Source: JBHHYN01 sp046757565
GTDB taxonomy: Bacteria; Pseudomonadota; Gammaproteobacteria; Eutrophobiales; Eutrophobiaceae
Assembly (NCBI GenBank): GCA_046757565.1
Contig: JBHHYN010000016.1
Location: 1 to 37,507, forward strand
Direction: 5' to 3'
Length of the DNA: 37,507 bases
Part shown: piece by piece, positions 1-7,649 of the stretch
Numbering within the stretch: position 1 is the stretch's first letter
Layout: the number at the start of each line of letters is the position of its first letter
Made by a program: the position numbers and the translations under genes
The notes under the pieces: model-generated
Database searches by the model: none
What the model was told of the DNA's origin: nothing
The model's input: only the letters and a program-made list of their open reading frames with translations

Positions 1-35
1 TTGTCACTTGTCACTTGTCACTTGTCACTTGTCAC
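1..35. repeat. 7-bp tandem repeat (TTGTCAC x5)
   Basis: Five perfect head-to-tail copies of TTGTCAC run from the first base of the window up to the stop codon of the neighbouring minus-strand gene; the last C of the repeat is the G of that TAG stop. The array may continue beyond the window edge. It reads as a short simple-sequence repeat lying just 3' of the gene. Because the stop precedes it on the minus strand, a change in copy number would not alter the protein. Confidence 0.95.
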
Positions 36-610
36 TAGATAACCTGCCCTTTCTTTTTCAATTCCTCAATCAATTTCTTCTGTATCAGGTCCTTGCTGTC
101 CCCCCCTCCAAACGTCAATGCGCCGGATGAATAGGTCTTGCCATAGGTGGTAACGATGTTGATAGTCTGGCCGAGACCTGAAAGAAAATCGTCGCTGCTC
201 AGCGATGACAGGGGATGGATGAACGTGCTCCACAAAATCCCCTTGCCGATGGCATAACGGGCATCGAGGGCGGTATCGAAGTTGGCCTGAAGAATCCGAT
301 AAAGCTCTTTCGGCTCCATCTCTTCAGCCTTGCGTATCGGTATAATAATACGCATCCGATCCGCTCTCTGATCCGTGATGATGCGGATACCAATATTTGC
401 CACCCTTATTTGCCAGTAACCCAGCCTGCCGGTAAATTCCGGATCGATACGCTGAATAATTTCCTGCAGTTTTTCATTATTCATTCCCTCCTTTACTGCC
501 TCTGCCTGTGGCTGATCGGATGCTTTTTCATCGGCAAGGGATGTCGCTGACATAAACATCATCCCCGATGATAGAATTGAAATAGAGAGAAATTTAATCA
601 TGCGATTCAT
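35..610 (-). CDS. Exported protein of unknown function (191 aa)
   Basis: I do not recognise this protein with confidence. Residues 1-26 form a typical Sec signal peptide (basic start, hydrophobic core, SLA|DE cleavage site). The mature part has a short acidic linker, then a mixed alpha/beta region of about 150 residues with a conserved-looking core (FTGRLGYWQIRVANIGIRI; later GKGILWSTFIHPLSSL) and a Lys-rich C-terminal helix. The general pattern recalls the YbjN/CesT-like small chaperone fold, but this is only an impression. The start at 610 is supported by a GGGAG ribosome-binding site 7 nt upstream; an ATG three codons later is the alternative. It lies downstream of lipA on the same strand with a 172-bp gap, so it may have its own promoter. 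Likely periplasmic. Confidence 0.8.
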   Translation of the reverse strand: MNRMIKFLSISILSSGMMFMSATSLADEKASDQPQAEAVKEGMNNEKLQEIIQRIDPEFTGRLGYWQIRVANIGIRIITDQRADRMRIIIPIRKAEEMEPKELYRILQANFDTALDARYAIGKGILWSTFIHPLSSLSSDDFLSGLGQTINIVTTYGKTYSSGALTFGGGDSKDLIQKKLIEELKKKGQVI

Positions 611-743
611 TCGTGGTCTCCCGGATTAAGTTGATACATATTCCTTCATCACATTGATAATAGACCGTATTGATTTCAAATTCGATATCAGACAGCGCCC
701 AGATATTCTTACAGGGCCGCGCTGCTCCATAACAAGGCCCGCT

Positions 744-749
744 ATTATA
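744..749 (-). promoter_or_regulatory. Possible -10 box upstream of the 191-aa exported protein
   Basis: On the minus strand the gap between lipA and the exported-protein gene contains a perfect TATAAT. No convincing -35 hexamer lies 16-18 bp upstream, and a TG dinucleotide is one base away from the extended -10 position. The 5' leader would be about 130 nt. Weak candidate only. Confidence 0.25.
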
Positions 750-782
750 GGCATAAACCCGGAATCCGGATCGGTGTACTGT

Positions 783-1760
783 TCAGTTGCCGGCCGTGAC
801 TGTGAGGGTTTCACCGCTGGCCTGTTGATCCGCATGGTAGGACGAGCGCACCATCGGCGCACTGGCGGTATGGATAAAACCCAGTGATCTGGCAAACTCA
901 CCCAGTTCATCGAACTCATCAGGATGAACAAAGCGCTCGACCCGCAGATGATAACGGCTCGGTTGCAGATATTGGCCCAGTGTCAGCATGTCGCAATCAT
1001 GTTCGCGCAGGTCCCGCAAAACCTGTTTTACCTCATCTATCTCTTCTCCGAGACCCAGCATCAGCCCGGACTTGGTTGTAATATCCGGGTGCTGTGCCTT
1101 GAACCGCCGGATCAGATCCAGTGACCAGCCATAATCGGCGCCCGGTCTGGCCTTTTTATATAACCGCGGGACGGTTTCAAGGTTATGGTTAAACACATCC
1201 GGTGGCGCTGCTTTCAATTTTTCCAGTGCCCTCTCCATGCGATTACGGAAATCGGGGGTTAAAATTTCGATACGGGTCTTTGCGGAACGCACTCTCAGCG
1301 CCTGAATGCACTCGGCAAAATGGCCCGCCCCGCCATCGCGCAGATCATCCCGGTCAACGGAGGTAATGACGACGTAATCGAGACCCATCAGGGCAACCGC
1401 TCTGGCCAGATTCTCCGGTTCAGCCTTGTCCAGGGGCCGAGGCCGGCCATGGGCCACATCACAGAATGGGCAGCGGCGGGTGCACAAATCCCCCATGATC
1501 ATGAAGGTCGCGGTGCCGTGAGAAAAACACTCGCCCAGATTCGGACATGCCGCTTCTTCACACACACTATGTAGCTTATGTTCACGCAGCAGCTTCTTCA
1601 GCGACTGGACGCGATGGCCAATAGGGGCTTTCGCCCGGATCCATGGCGGCTTGCGTGGTAAGGGTCCTGCTGCCGGTACCACCTTGATGGGAATACGTGC
1701 GGTCTTGAGCCGGCCGCGTTGCTCTCGTGAGGGGCCGGGTCTTTGTGAATTATTCTCCAT
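783..1760 (-). CDS. lipA: Lipoyl synthase LipA
   Basis: Radical-SAM enzyme that inserts two sulfur atoms into octanoyl groups carried by the lipoyl domains of 2-oxoacid dehydrogenases and the glycine cleavage H protein. The auxiliary 4Fe-4S cluster motif CX4CX5C is at C67, C72 and C78. The radical-SAM CX3CX2C motif is at C93, C97 and C100. The C-terminal RSSY motif, whose serine ligates the auxiliary cluster in characterised LipA, is at 305-308. The length of 325 aa is normal. The ATG at 1760 has only a weak ribosome-binding site, and the gene starts 18 bp after the lipB stop, so translation probably follows from lipB in one transcript (ybeD-lipB-lipA). Cytoplasmic. Confidence 0.97.
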   Translation of the reverse strand: MENNSQRPGPSREQRGRLKTARIPIKVVPAAGPLPRKPPWIRAKAPIGHRVQSLKKLLREHKLHSVCEEAACPNLGECFSHGTATFMIMGDLCTRRCPFCDVAHGRPRPLDKAEPENLARAVALMGLDYVVITSVDRDDLRDGGAGHFAECIQALRVRSAKTRIEILTPDFRNRMERALEKLKAAPPDVFNHNLETVPRLYKKARPGADYGWSLDLIRRFKAQHPDITTKSGLMLGLGEEIDEVKQVLRDLREHDCDMLTLGQYLQPSRYHLRVERFVHPDEFDELGEFARSLGFIHTASAPMVRSSYHADQQASGETLTVTAGN

Positions 1761-1778
1761 TTCTATTTCAAGCCTGTT

Positions 1779-2471
1779 TCAGGTATAAACGGATTCATGG
1801 CTGGGCGCAAACAAATCCTCCGGCACTGTTTCAACCTGGGCATTATAGCGTTCGTAACCCAGATTTCTTATCAAACATGGCAGTAAACACTCGGCCGCCT
1901 GTCTTCGTGTCATTTTAATGCCATAATCCGCCAACTGGGTCACCTCCAGTCCAGGATAGCCGCAGGGGTTAATTCCCTCATAAGGGGTGGTATCCATATC
2001 GACGTTCAGGGCCAGTCCGTGATAACTGCATCCCCGCCGCACGCGGAGACCCAGGGCCGCGATTTTTCTGTTTTGGATGTAAACACCCGGTGCCCCCGGT
2101 TTTCTGCCGGCCTCCAGGCCGAGTTCGTCGAGCATATCGATAATGGATTGTTCGATCTGATTGACCAGCCCCTTAATCGACAATCCCTGGCGTTTCAGGT
2201 CGATAAGCAGGTAACCGACTAACTGTCCCGGACCGTGGTAGGTCACCTGGCCACCTCTATCTGACTGAATAACGGGGATGGCGCCGGCACACAACACGTG
2301 TTTGGCTTTGCCGGCCAAACCTAGCGTATATACCGGAGGATGTTCGAGGCACCAGATTTCATCCTGCGATGACGTATCCCGTTCATCCGTAAAACCCGCC
2401 ATGGCACGCTGTGTAGCGGCATAATCACACTGACCAAAATGCCGGATAAGCAGCCGATTGCCGTGCTTCAT
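1779..2471 (-). CDS. lipB: Octanoyl-[acyl-carrier-protein]:protein octanoyltransferase LipB
   Basis: Transfers octanoate from acyl-ACP to lipoyl domains, making the substrate for LipA encoded just downstream. The protein (230 aa) shows the family hallmarks: the LEHPPVYTLG segment near residue 42, the RGGQVTYHGPGQLVGY block that shapes the active site, then GAPGVYIQNRKIAALG carrying the catalytic lysine region, and the SYHGLALNVD stretch that contributes substrate contacts. The start codon overlaps the ybeD stop by 4 bp (ATGA), which fixes the start and implies coupled translation. Cytoplasmic. Confidence 0.97.
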   Translation of the reverse strand: MKHGNRLLIRHFGQCDYAATQRAMAGFTDERDTSSQDEIWCLEHPPVYTLGLAGKAKHVLCAGAIPVIQSDRGGQVTYHGPGQLVGYLLIDLKRQGLSIKGLVNQIEQSIIDMLDELGLEAGRKPGAPGVYIQNRKIAALGLRVRRGCSYHGLALNVDMDTTPYEGINPCGYPGLEVTQLADYGIKMTRRQAAECLLPCLIRNLGYERYNAQVETVPEDLFAPSHESVYT

Positions 2472-2749
2472 AAAGCCACCAACACGCGCTCATGGGCACT
2501 CAGTTCCCGGTAGATATCATCGAGCTGACGGCGGTTCCGGGCCCGTATCGTCACGCTAACCGAGACGAACCTGCCGCCTTGACTAAACCGGGTTGTCACC
2601 GCCCCTTCCATTAAATCAGAAGCGTATTTGCGCACGATACCGACAATCAGGGCATCGAAATCGTCAGCTGCCTTGCCCATTGCCTTGATCGGGAAATCGC
2701 AGGGGAAAGCAAATATAGAATCATTGATCTCTGTCTTGTTGGGGGTCAT
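2468..2749 (-). CDS. ybeD: YbeD-family protein (DUF493/UPF0250)
   Basis: Small (93 aa) protein of the YbeD family. It shows the family pattern: FPCDFPIKAMG near the N-terminus, a central beta strand region (GRFVSVSVTIRARNRRQLDDIY) and the terminal HERVLVAL. The family has a ferredoxin-like fold resembling ACT-type regulatory domains; its biochemical role is unsettled. In enterobacteria it also lies between dacA and lipB, and here too it precedes lipB with a 4-bp overlap, so a link to lipoate metabolism is usually inferred from context. The dacA side of that arrangement is missing here because a block of other genes lies upstream. The start has only a weak ribosome-binding site. Confidence 0.92.
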   Translation of the reverse strand: MTPNKTEINDSIFAFPCDFPIKAMGKAADDFDALIVGIVRKYASDLMEGAVTTRFSQGGRFVSVSVTIRARNRRQLDDIYRELSAHERVLVAL

Positions 2750-2906
2750 TTAGAAGTCACCAGAGTTCAAATCAGCCCATAAAAAGGTTAATATAAATCA
2801 TTCTGGGGCATAAGGCATGGCCCCGCCGTTATGACACACGCAGTACGCAGCATCGGTCATGTGTCTGTGAGCGGACATTATAACTATTCAAGAGAGGGGA
2901 AACCTG

Positions 2907-3287
2907 ATGAAAATTTCAACTCTGTTTGCCGGGATTGTGCTTGGTCTGGCCCTTCCCATGATCTGCATGGCGGAATCTTCTGTTGCGGAATCGGTGTCCG
3001 GACAGCTGCTCGAAAAGTGTCAGTACCCAAAACAACCTGCCGTACCCAATGGCAGGGAGGCTACCGAGGAGGAGTTACTGACCGCCCAGAAGGGCATGAA
3101 GGCGTACCTTGCACAAGGGGACGGTTTTATCACCTGTATTGACAAGATTGAGAGTAGCTGGAGTGAAGAGGAAGCCAAGGAGAAAAGGCCCATTGTCATC
3201 ATGTTCCACAACAGGGTCGTTGACGATATGAACGAAGTGGCACAGCTGTTTAATTCAGCAGTCAGGGCATTTAAAGGTAAGCATTGA
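2907..3287 (+). CDS. Exported two-cysteine protein of unknown function (126 aa)
   Basis: Not recognised beyond being a small secreted or periplasmic protein. Residues 1-22 are a Sec signal peptide (cleavage likely after ICMA). The mature part is about 104 aa with exactly two cysteines, C38 and C77, which could form one disulfide. Between them is a Pro-rich stretch (QYPKQPAVPNGREAT), a helix, and the pattern GDGFITCID; the rest is a highly charged helix and an amphipathic C-terminal helix ending in a basic tail. The pattern of a Cys near PxxPxG and a second Cys about 40 residues later recurs in short exported proteins of proteobacteria. A strong ribosome-binding site (GAGAGGGG, 7 nt before ATG) fixes the start. 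It is transcribed away from ybeD. Confidence 0.8.
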   Translation: MKISTLFAGIVLGLALPMICMAESSVAESVSGQLLEKCQYPKQPAVPNGREATEEELLTAQKGMKAYLAQGDGFITCIDKIESSWSEEEAKEKRPIVIMFHNRVVDDMNEVAQLFNSAVRAFKGKH

Positions 3288-3368
3288 CGCGGCCTGTCAG
3301 GGCCGATGGGCGGCGTGATAGCACGTCAGCCCCGGTTTATTTATGAAACGAATGCAAATAGTACGGTA

Positions 3369-3397
3369 TTGGAAATCAATAACATACTGTTTATAAA
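3369..3397 (+). promoter_or_regulatory. Candidate sigma-70 promoter for the tandem cNMP-binding gene
   Basis: TTGGAA at 3369-3374 and TATAAA at 3392-3397 are separated by exactly 17 bp (4/6 and 5/6 matches to the consensus). Transcription would begin near 3404, giving a leader of about 125 nt before the ATG at 3529. That leader holds a 7-bp inverted repeat, GGACCCA (3439-3445) and TGGGTCC (3477-3483), enclosing the small palindrome CCGATTCGG. Confidence 0.5.
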
Positions 3398-3528
3398 GTG
3401 AATTATAGAAAACGGCGGTTTTTTGGCCTGGTTAACACGGACCCAACCGATTCGGGTTTACGACTGTTCCGGATGATGGGTCCATCTATACTGGCCGATA
3501 ATAATCCGATGAATTTTGATGGAGTTCC

Positions 3529-4404
3529 ATGACAATGGCAGAACTACTTACCGATCCCGGTTACTTGCGTAAAATCCCTGTCTTCGATTCGCTTACCGAT
3601 GATGAGCTGATGCGGATTATCCAATCTCCGGATAACGGTATTGAGGAGTATGATGCAAAGCAGATGATCATCAGGGAATCGGAGATTGGGGAGTGTATGT
3701 ACGTGATTATCGAGGGTACCGTTGAAGTCTCTATCCGTGGCGCTGATGCATTGGGCAGGGAAATAACCATTGCTACCTTACGGGCGGGTGACTTCTTCGG
3801 GGAACAGTCCCTTGATACCGATACGACAGGCCGGCGCAATGCGACTGTCCGTGCCCTGCATCCGACCAAATTATTCAGGATCGATAAACGGCACATCCTG
3901 CTGAGTCTACATAACGATACGGTCGATTCGGAGGACATTACCGTCCCTGTCATGACGCCCCAGGACAGGGAAGTTCGTGATCTCATAGGAGGTATGCGGC
4001 TTTTTCAGAGTTTGAATGAGCGCGAGCTTGGCTCAATAGGAAGCTGGACTGAAGTGATATCGGCGGGACCTGGTGATTTTGTGTTAAAGGAATCCGAAAA
4101 GGGCGATTGTTTATATGTTGTGCTTGGCGGAACTGTTGAAATATTCACCTTCGACGATGATGGAAAGATCCTTATTTTAGCAACGCTGGAGCGCGGTAGT
4201 TTTTTTGGGGAACAGGCCCTGATGCCCGGTAGCGACGGCACAAGAAATGCCTATGCAAGATCCAACGATGTGGCAAGATTGATAAAGATCCCGAAAGAGT
4301 ATTTCAAATTGATCCTGAACAGGGACAGTATTCTGGCACAAGCCCTGGAAAAAGTGGGAGATGCGCAGAAAAAAGAACATGACCAGATGGATAAAGATCA
4401 ATGA
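3529..4404 (+). CDS. Protein with two tandem cyclic-nucleotide-binding domains
   Basis: The 291-aa protein is almost entirely two CNB (cNMP-binding) domains, about residues 18-130 and 153-275, followed by a charged tail. Each has the phosphate-binding-cassette signature: FGEQSL with R103 in GRRNAT, and FGEQAL with R239 in TRNAY. The Glu and Arg that hold the cyclic phosphate are therefore present in both, and binding of cAMP or cGMP is plausible. No helix-turn-helix, kinase, cyclase, GGDEF or transmembrane region is visible, so it is not a CRP-type regulator. The layout resembles a stand-alone regulatory subunit like that of protein kinase A. Two ATGs are possible: 3529 has GGAG only 4 nt away, while 3535 has the same GGAG 10 nt away. 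The yadGH-type exporter follows 114 bp later on the same strand. Cytoplasmic. Confidence 0.9.
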   Translation: MTMAELLTDPGYLRKIPVFDSLTDDELMRIIQSPDNGIEEYDAKQMIIRESEIGECMYVIIEGTVEVSIRGADALGREITIATLRAGDFFGEQSLDTDTTGRRNATVRALHPTKLFRIDKRHILLSLHNDTVDSEDITVPVMTPQDREVRDLIGGMRLFQSLNERELGSIGSWTEVISAGPGDFVLKESEKGDCLYVVLGGTVEIFTFDDDGKILILATLERGSFFGEQALMPGSDGTRNAYARSNDVARLIKIPKEYFKLILNRDSILAQALEKVGDAQKKEHDQMDKDQ

Positions 4405-4518
4405 CGATCATTTTCATATTCTGACAACTCTCTGCTTGCGCCTTCGTAAACACCCGGTAATGGCCGGAACCGCTTCAATGCATCCTTTATACTGAACTAA
4501 AAGACAGTTATTTTGATA

Positions 4519-5439
4519 ATGAATGCCCTTGAAATAACGAGTCTCAAAAAAACCTATCCCAATGGCCTGCATGCCCTGAAAGGAATAGACCTGCATATTG
4601 AATCAGGCGATTTCTTTGCGCTGCTCGGCCCGAATGGCGCCGGCAAATCGACAACCATCGGGATCATCTCTACACTGGTGAAAAAAACCGGGGGAAAGGT
4701 TTCCATTTTCGGTCTCGATCTCGATATACATATGTCCGAAGTAAAATCATATCTTGGTATTGTCCCGCAGGAAGTCAATTTTTCACAATTTGAAACATCC
4801 CTGGAAATCGTCTTGAACCAGGCTGGTTATTATGGAATCAGGCGTTCAGTTGCCTTGCAGCGTGCTGAAAAATATTTAAAAGACCTGGGGCTCTGGGAGA
4901 AGCGTCACGACATTTCACGAAATCTATCCGGTGGTCTGAAAAGACGTCTCATGATTGCACGGGCACTCATGAATGAACCGAAAATGCTGATTCTGGACGA
5001 ACCAACCGCGGGCGTCGATGTTGAATTGCGCCGCTCGATGTGGAATTTTTTGGTGGAGACCAATCGTAACGGTACTACCATTCTGCTAACAACCCATTAT
5101 CTTGAAGAGGCGGAGAAACTATGCAAGACAATTGCCATCATAGATAAAGGCACAATCATTGAGCACTCTTCCATGAAACGCTTGCTTGGCAAGCTTGACA
5201 TCCAGACATTTGTACTCGATCTGAATGCTCCCATAAGCGAACTCCCTTCTATTAAAAATTTTAATTTAAGATTAATTGATCCCTTAACCATTGAAATTGA
5301 TCTGAAAAAGAGACAAAGAATTAATGAGCTGTTTTCCCATTTGACTGAAAAAAAAATCTATGTAAGCAGTATGCGCAACAAGTCGAACCGGCTTGAAGAG
5401 TTATTCATCAGAATGCTCGAAAATAACAATCTTAACTAA
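4519..5439 (+). CDS. yadG: YadG-type ABC-2 exporter ATP-binding subunit
   Basis: ATPase of an ABC-2 export system; it energises the membrane subunit encoded next. Counted from the ATG at 4519 it is 306 aa, with Walker A GPNGAGKST at 37-45, signature LSGGLKRR, Walker B LILDEPTAG and the switch histidine in TTHYLEEAE. It is strikingly like E. coli YadG along its length (PQEVNFSQFET, NQAGYYG, GVDVELRRSMW, the RNKSNRLEELF C-terminus). The substrate of YadGH is not known. A TTG two codons earlier is open but less likely; the ribosome-binding site is weak for either. The gap to yadH is 16 bp, so the two form an operon, perhaps with the upstream cNMP-binding gene. Peripheral, on the cytoplasmic face of the inner membrane. 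Confidence 0.93.
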   Translation: MNALEITSLKKTYPNGLHALKGIDLHIESGDFFALLGPNGAGKSTTIGIISTLVKKTGGKVSIFGLDLDIHMSEVKSYLGIVPQEVNFSQFETSLEIVLNQAGYYGIRRSVALQRAEKYLKDLGLWEKRHDISRNLSGGLKRRLMIARALMNEPKMLILDEPTAGVDVELRRSMWNFLVETNRNGTTILLTTHYLEEAEKLCKTIAIIDKGTIIEHSSMKRLLGKLDIQTFVLDLNAPISELPSIKNFNLRLIDPLTIEIDLKKRQRINELFSHLTEKKIYVSSMRNKSNRLEELFIRMLENNNLN

Positions 5440-5455
5440 CAGCGCCTGTACACCG

Positions 5456-6229
5456 ATGAATACAGAACAACAATTAATTGCTTATAAGACGATCGTTATC
5501 AAGGAAGTCAGCAGATTTACCCGTATATGGGTCCAGACCATCCTGCCGCCGGCGGTCAGCATGACCCTCTATTTTATTATATTCGGGAATCTTATAGGCC
5601 CGCGTATCGGGAAGATGGATGGGTTCGATTATATGGCATTTATCAGTCCGGGCATTATCATGATGTCTATCATCAATAATGCCTATGCCAATGTTGTATC
5701 CTCCTTTTTTGGCGCCAAATTCCAGAGACATATTGAAGAGATGCTGGTTGCGCCTGTCCCCTATGCAATAATACTGGCCGGTTACATTACCGGTGGAGCA
5801 GCGAGAGGATTACTGGTCGGAGTTGTCGTCACGATAATCGCCCTGTTCTTCACTGACCTGCACGTGCACAGCTATGTGGTCGTTTTTTCTGTTGTCTTGT
5901 TGACAGCGGTACTATTTTCCCTGGCAGGACTGATAAACGGTATCTACGCTAAAAAATTCGACGATATATCTATTATTCCGACGTTCATATTAACTCCCTT
6001 GATTTACCTGGGTGGTATTTTTTATTCGATCGAGTTATTACCGGAATTCTGGCAAACAGTTTCAAGATTCAACCCTATTCTCTATATGGTCAATGCCTTC
6101 CGGTTTGGGTTGCTGGGGGTATCCGATATCGACATAACAGTCGCCTTCTCCATAATACTCGTCTTTATATTGCTCCTGACAATTTTCTCACTCTATCTAC
6201 TACACAGGGGCACCGGCATCAAGACATAG
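5456..6229 (+). CDS. yadH: YadH-type ABC-2 exporter membrane subunit
   Basis: Six-helix ABC-2 permease of 257 aa that partners the ATPase just upstream. The sequence follows E. coli YadH closely (RIWVQTILPPAVSMTLYFIIFGNLIGPRIG, AYANVVSSFFGAKFQRHIEEMLVAPVP, LAGLINGIYAKKFDDIS, PTFILTPLIYLGGIFYS), including the amphipathic N-terminal coupling segment and the GG-FY motif before the fifth helix typical of this family. The reading frame is open further upstream inside yadG, but the homologous N-terminus and the length of YadH (256 aa) favour the ATG at 5456. The ribosome-binding site is weak, consistent with coupling to yadG 16 bp upstream. The gene ends 8 bp from the stop of the convergent dehydrogenase-like gene, with no room for a terminator. 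Inner membrane. Confidence 0.93.
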   Translation: MNTEQQLIAYKTIVIKEVSRFTRIWVQTILPPAVSMTLYFIIFGNLIGPRIGKMDGFDYMAFISPGIIMMSIINNAYANVVSSFFGAKFQRHIEEMLVAPVPYAIILAGYITGGAARGLLVGVVVTIIALFFTDLHVHSYVVVFSVVLLTAVLFSLAGLINGIYAKKFDDISIIPTFILTPLIYLGGIFYSIELLPEFWQTVSRFNPILYMVNAFRFGLLGVSDIDITVAFSIILVFILLLTIFSLYLLHRGTGIKT

Positions 6230-6237
6230 AGATAGAG

Positions 6238-7260
6238 TTACTCCTGGAATTTTCCCTTCATGCGATCGATGATAACCTGCGTATACTCCTTGGTTCCAAG
6301 CGATCCGCCAATATCCTGCGTACATTCCTTATCCGCAATAGCTGATAATATCGCCAATCTCAGTTCATGACCGATATCATAGCGATCAATGTGATCAAGC
6401 AACATACCGAAAGCGAGTAACATGGCAGTAGGATTACATCTGTTTTGACCTGCTATATCCGGTGCGGTGCCACCAGCCGGATCGAACATGGCGATATCAA
6501 CCTGATCATCATCTCCAAAACTGAAATTCCCGCTTGCCCCGGTGCCGACACTGCCAATCAATCCGCTGGCCATATCAGAAAGAAAATCACCATACTCATT
6601 CAATACCAATACGACCTGATAATCCTCCGGTTTCAAAATAATCTTGGCGAGCAGGGCATCGAACAGTTCCACATTATGGGGTATATTCCGGTAATCGGCA
6701 TGCACTTCTTCAACGACTGACTGGAACAACCCGTCAGTGGCACGCTGGATAGTATGTTTTGAAGAAGACGTCACCCGCAGTCCTTTCTTCCTGGCTAACT
6801 CGAAGGCGAACCGTGCTGCATGCCGGCAAGGCCTTCTCTCCACCAGCCTGATCGAGATTGCCGCATCATCGCCAACCATCCTGCCCGGATCATCATAGGT
6901 GCCGCCGGTAGCCACCCTGACAATGTTCAGAAATACATCCTCGGTAAAATTGGACTCAATTCCTTTTATTGAAATCACCGGTCTTAGAATGACACTGAAA
7001 TTGCACATGCGCCTGATGATAGCGTTAGGACTGGTGGTCCTGGTAATGGTCGGATATTTGATGGCCAGCCTGGTCTCCTTCATCAGCCCTTCAAGTTTAT
7101 CGAAAAGCAATCGTTCACCCGATTCACGATTTTCCAAGGACAGATCATAAGGGACAAAGTTAAAATCAATGGGCAGCACCTCGGCTACCGCGTAAACCGA
7201 TTCTCTCAGCTCAGGCCCTATACCGTCACCCAGCAGTTCAATTATCTCTATTGCACTCAT
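6238..7260 (-). CDS. Divergent isocitrate/isopropylmalate dehydrogenase family protein
   Basis: Member (340 aa) of the beta-decarboxylating dehydrogenase superfamily, which oxidises (2R,3S)-2-hydroxyacids with NAD(P) and Mg2+. Retained features: GDGIGPE at 11-17, the RRMCNFSVILRPV substrate helix at 83-95, the general-base region Lys168, Tyr122, and the three metal-binding aspartates D201, D225 and D229 (NEYGDFLSD), and the TAPDIAG cofactor loop at 265-271. Changed features: the RENTEG substrate loop reads RVATGG (115-120), the Asn after the catalytic Lys is Thr170, and the His before GSAPD is Gly263. It is unlikely to be ordinary isocitrate or isopropylmalate dehydrogenase; the substrate cannot be named. 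The start has GGAG 8 nt upstream. queD lies 23 bp upstream in the same direction. Confidence 0.85.
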   Translation of the reverse strand: MSAIEIIELLGDGIGPELRESVYAVAEVLPIDFNFVPYDLSLENRESGERLLFDKLEGLMKETRLAIKYPTITRTTSPNAIIRRMCNFSVILRPVISIKGIESNFTEDVFLNIVRVATGGTYDDPGRMVGDDAAISIRLVERRPCRHAARFAFELARKKGLRVTSSSKHTIQRATDGLFQSVVEEVHADYRNIPHNVELFDALLAKIILKPEDYQVVLVLNEYGDFLSDMASGLIGSVGTGASGNFSFGDDDQVDIAMFDPAGGTAPDIAGQNRCNPTAMLLAFGMLLDHIDRYDIGHELRLAILSAIADKECTQDIGGSLGTKEYTQVIIDRMKGKFQE

Positions 7261-7283
7261 GTCAATTACTCCACATAGATGGA

Positions 7284-7649
7284 TTACTCTTCGTCATCAC
7301 CTTCATAAATACAACCCGATGTGCAGGTTTCCTTGATATGAACGGCAGTTAATCCGGGCAGGACCGGCCTTAACCTCTTCCATACCCAACGCGCCAGGTT
7401 CTCGCTGGTCGGATTTTCCAGACCCTCTATTTCATTCAGGAAGCGGTGGTCAAGCATTTCGAATAGCGGCCGGAATGCCAGACCGACATCAGCAAAATCC
7501 ATCACCCAGCCCGTTTTCTCATTTACCTCCCCGTCCACACAAACCACAATACGGAATGAGTGGCCATGCAGTCGGCGGCATTTATGGTCTTCTGGAAGAT
7601 TCGGTAACAGATGTGCCGCTTCTATCTGAAATTCCTTATAAATACGCAT
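7284..7649 (-). CDS. queD: 6-carboxytetrahydropterin synthase QueD
   Basis: Converts dihydroneopterin triphosphate to 6-carboxy-5,6,7,8-tetrahydropterin, the first committed step of queuosine (7-deazaguanine) synthesis. The 121-aa protein has zinc ligands H13, H28 and H30 (AAHLL, LHGHSF), the catalytic C24 in HKCRRLHGH, the D67-H68 pair in MLDHRFLN, and E107 in the HIKETCTSG substrate motif. Together these place it in the QueD/PTPS-I group rather than eukaryotic-type PTPS. GAGAG a few bases before the ATG supports the start. No queC, queE or queF is in the window, so the rest of the pathway must lie elsewhere. Probably cotranscribed with the dehydrogenase-like gene and with the transaminase gene 57 bp upstream. 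Cytoplasmic. Confidence 0.93.
   Translation of the reverse strand: MRIYKEFQIEAAHLLPNLPEDHKCRRLHGHSFRIVVCVDGEVNEKTGWVMDFADVGLAFRPLFEMLDHRFLNEIEGLENPTSENLARWVWKRLRPVLPGLTAVHIKETCTSGCIYEGDDEE

Noticed and set aside
1..35. CRISPR array
   Set aside because: Units are 7 bp with no spacers and no cas genes nearby; a simple tandem repeat.
3290..3305. Terminator after the exported two-cysteine protein
   Set aside because: The CGGCC/GGCCG hairpin has only 5 bp and no T-run follows it.
4488..4493. Promoter of yadG (TATACT)
   Set aside because: A fair -10 match, but no -35 hexamer at 16-18 bp and no extended -10 motif; too weak to list.
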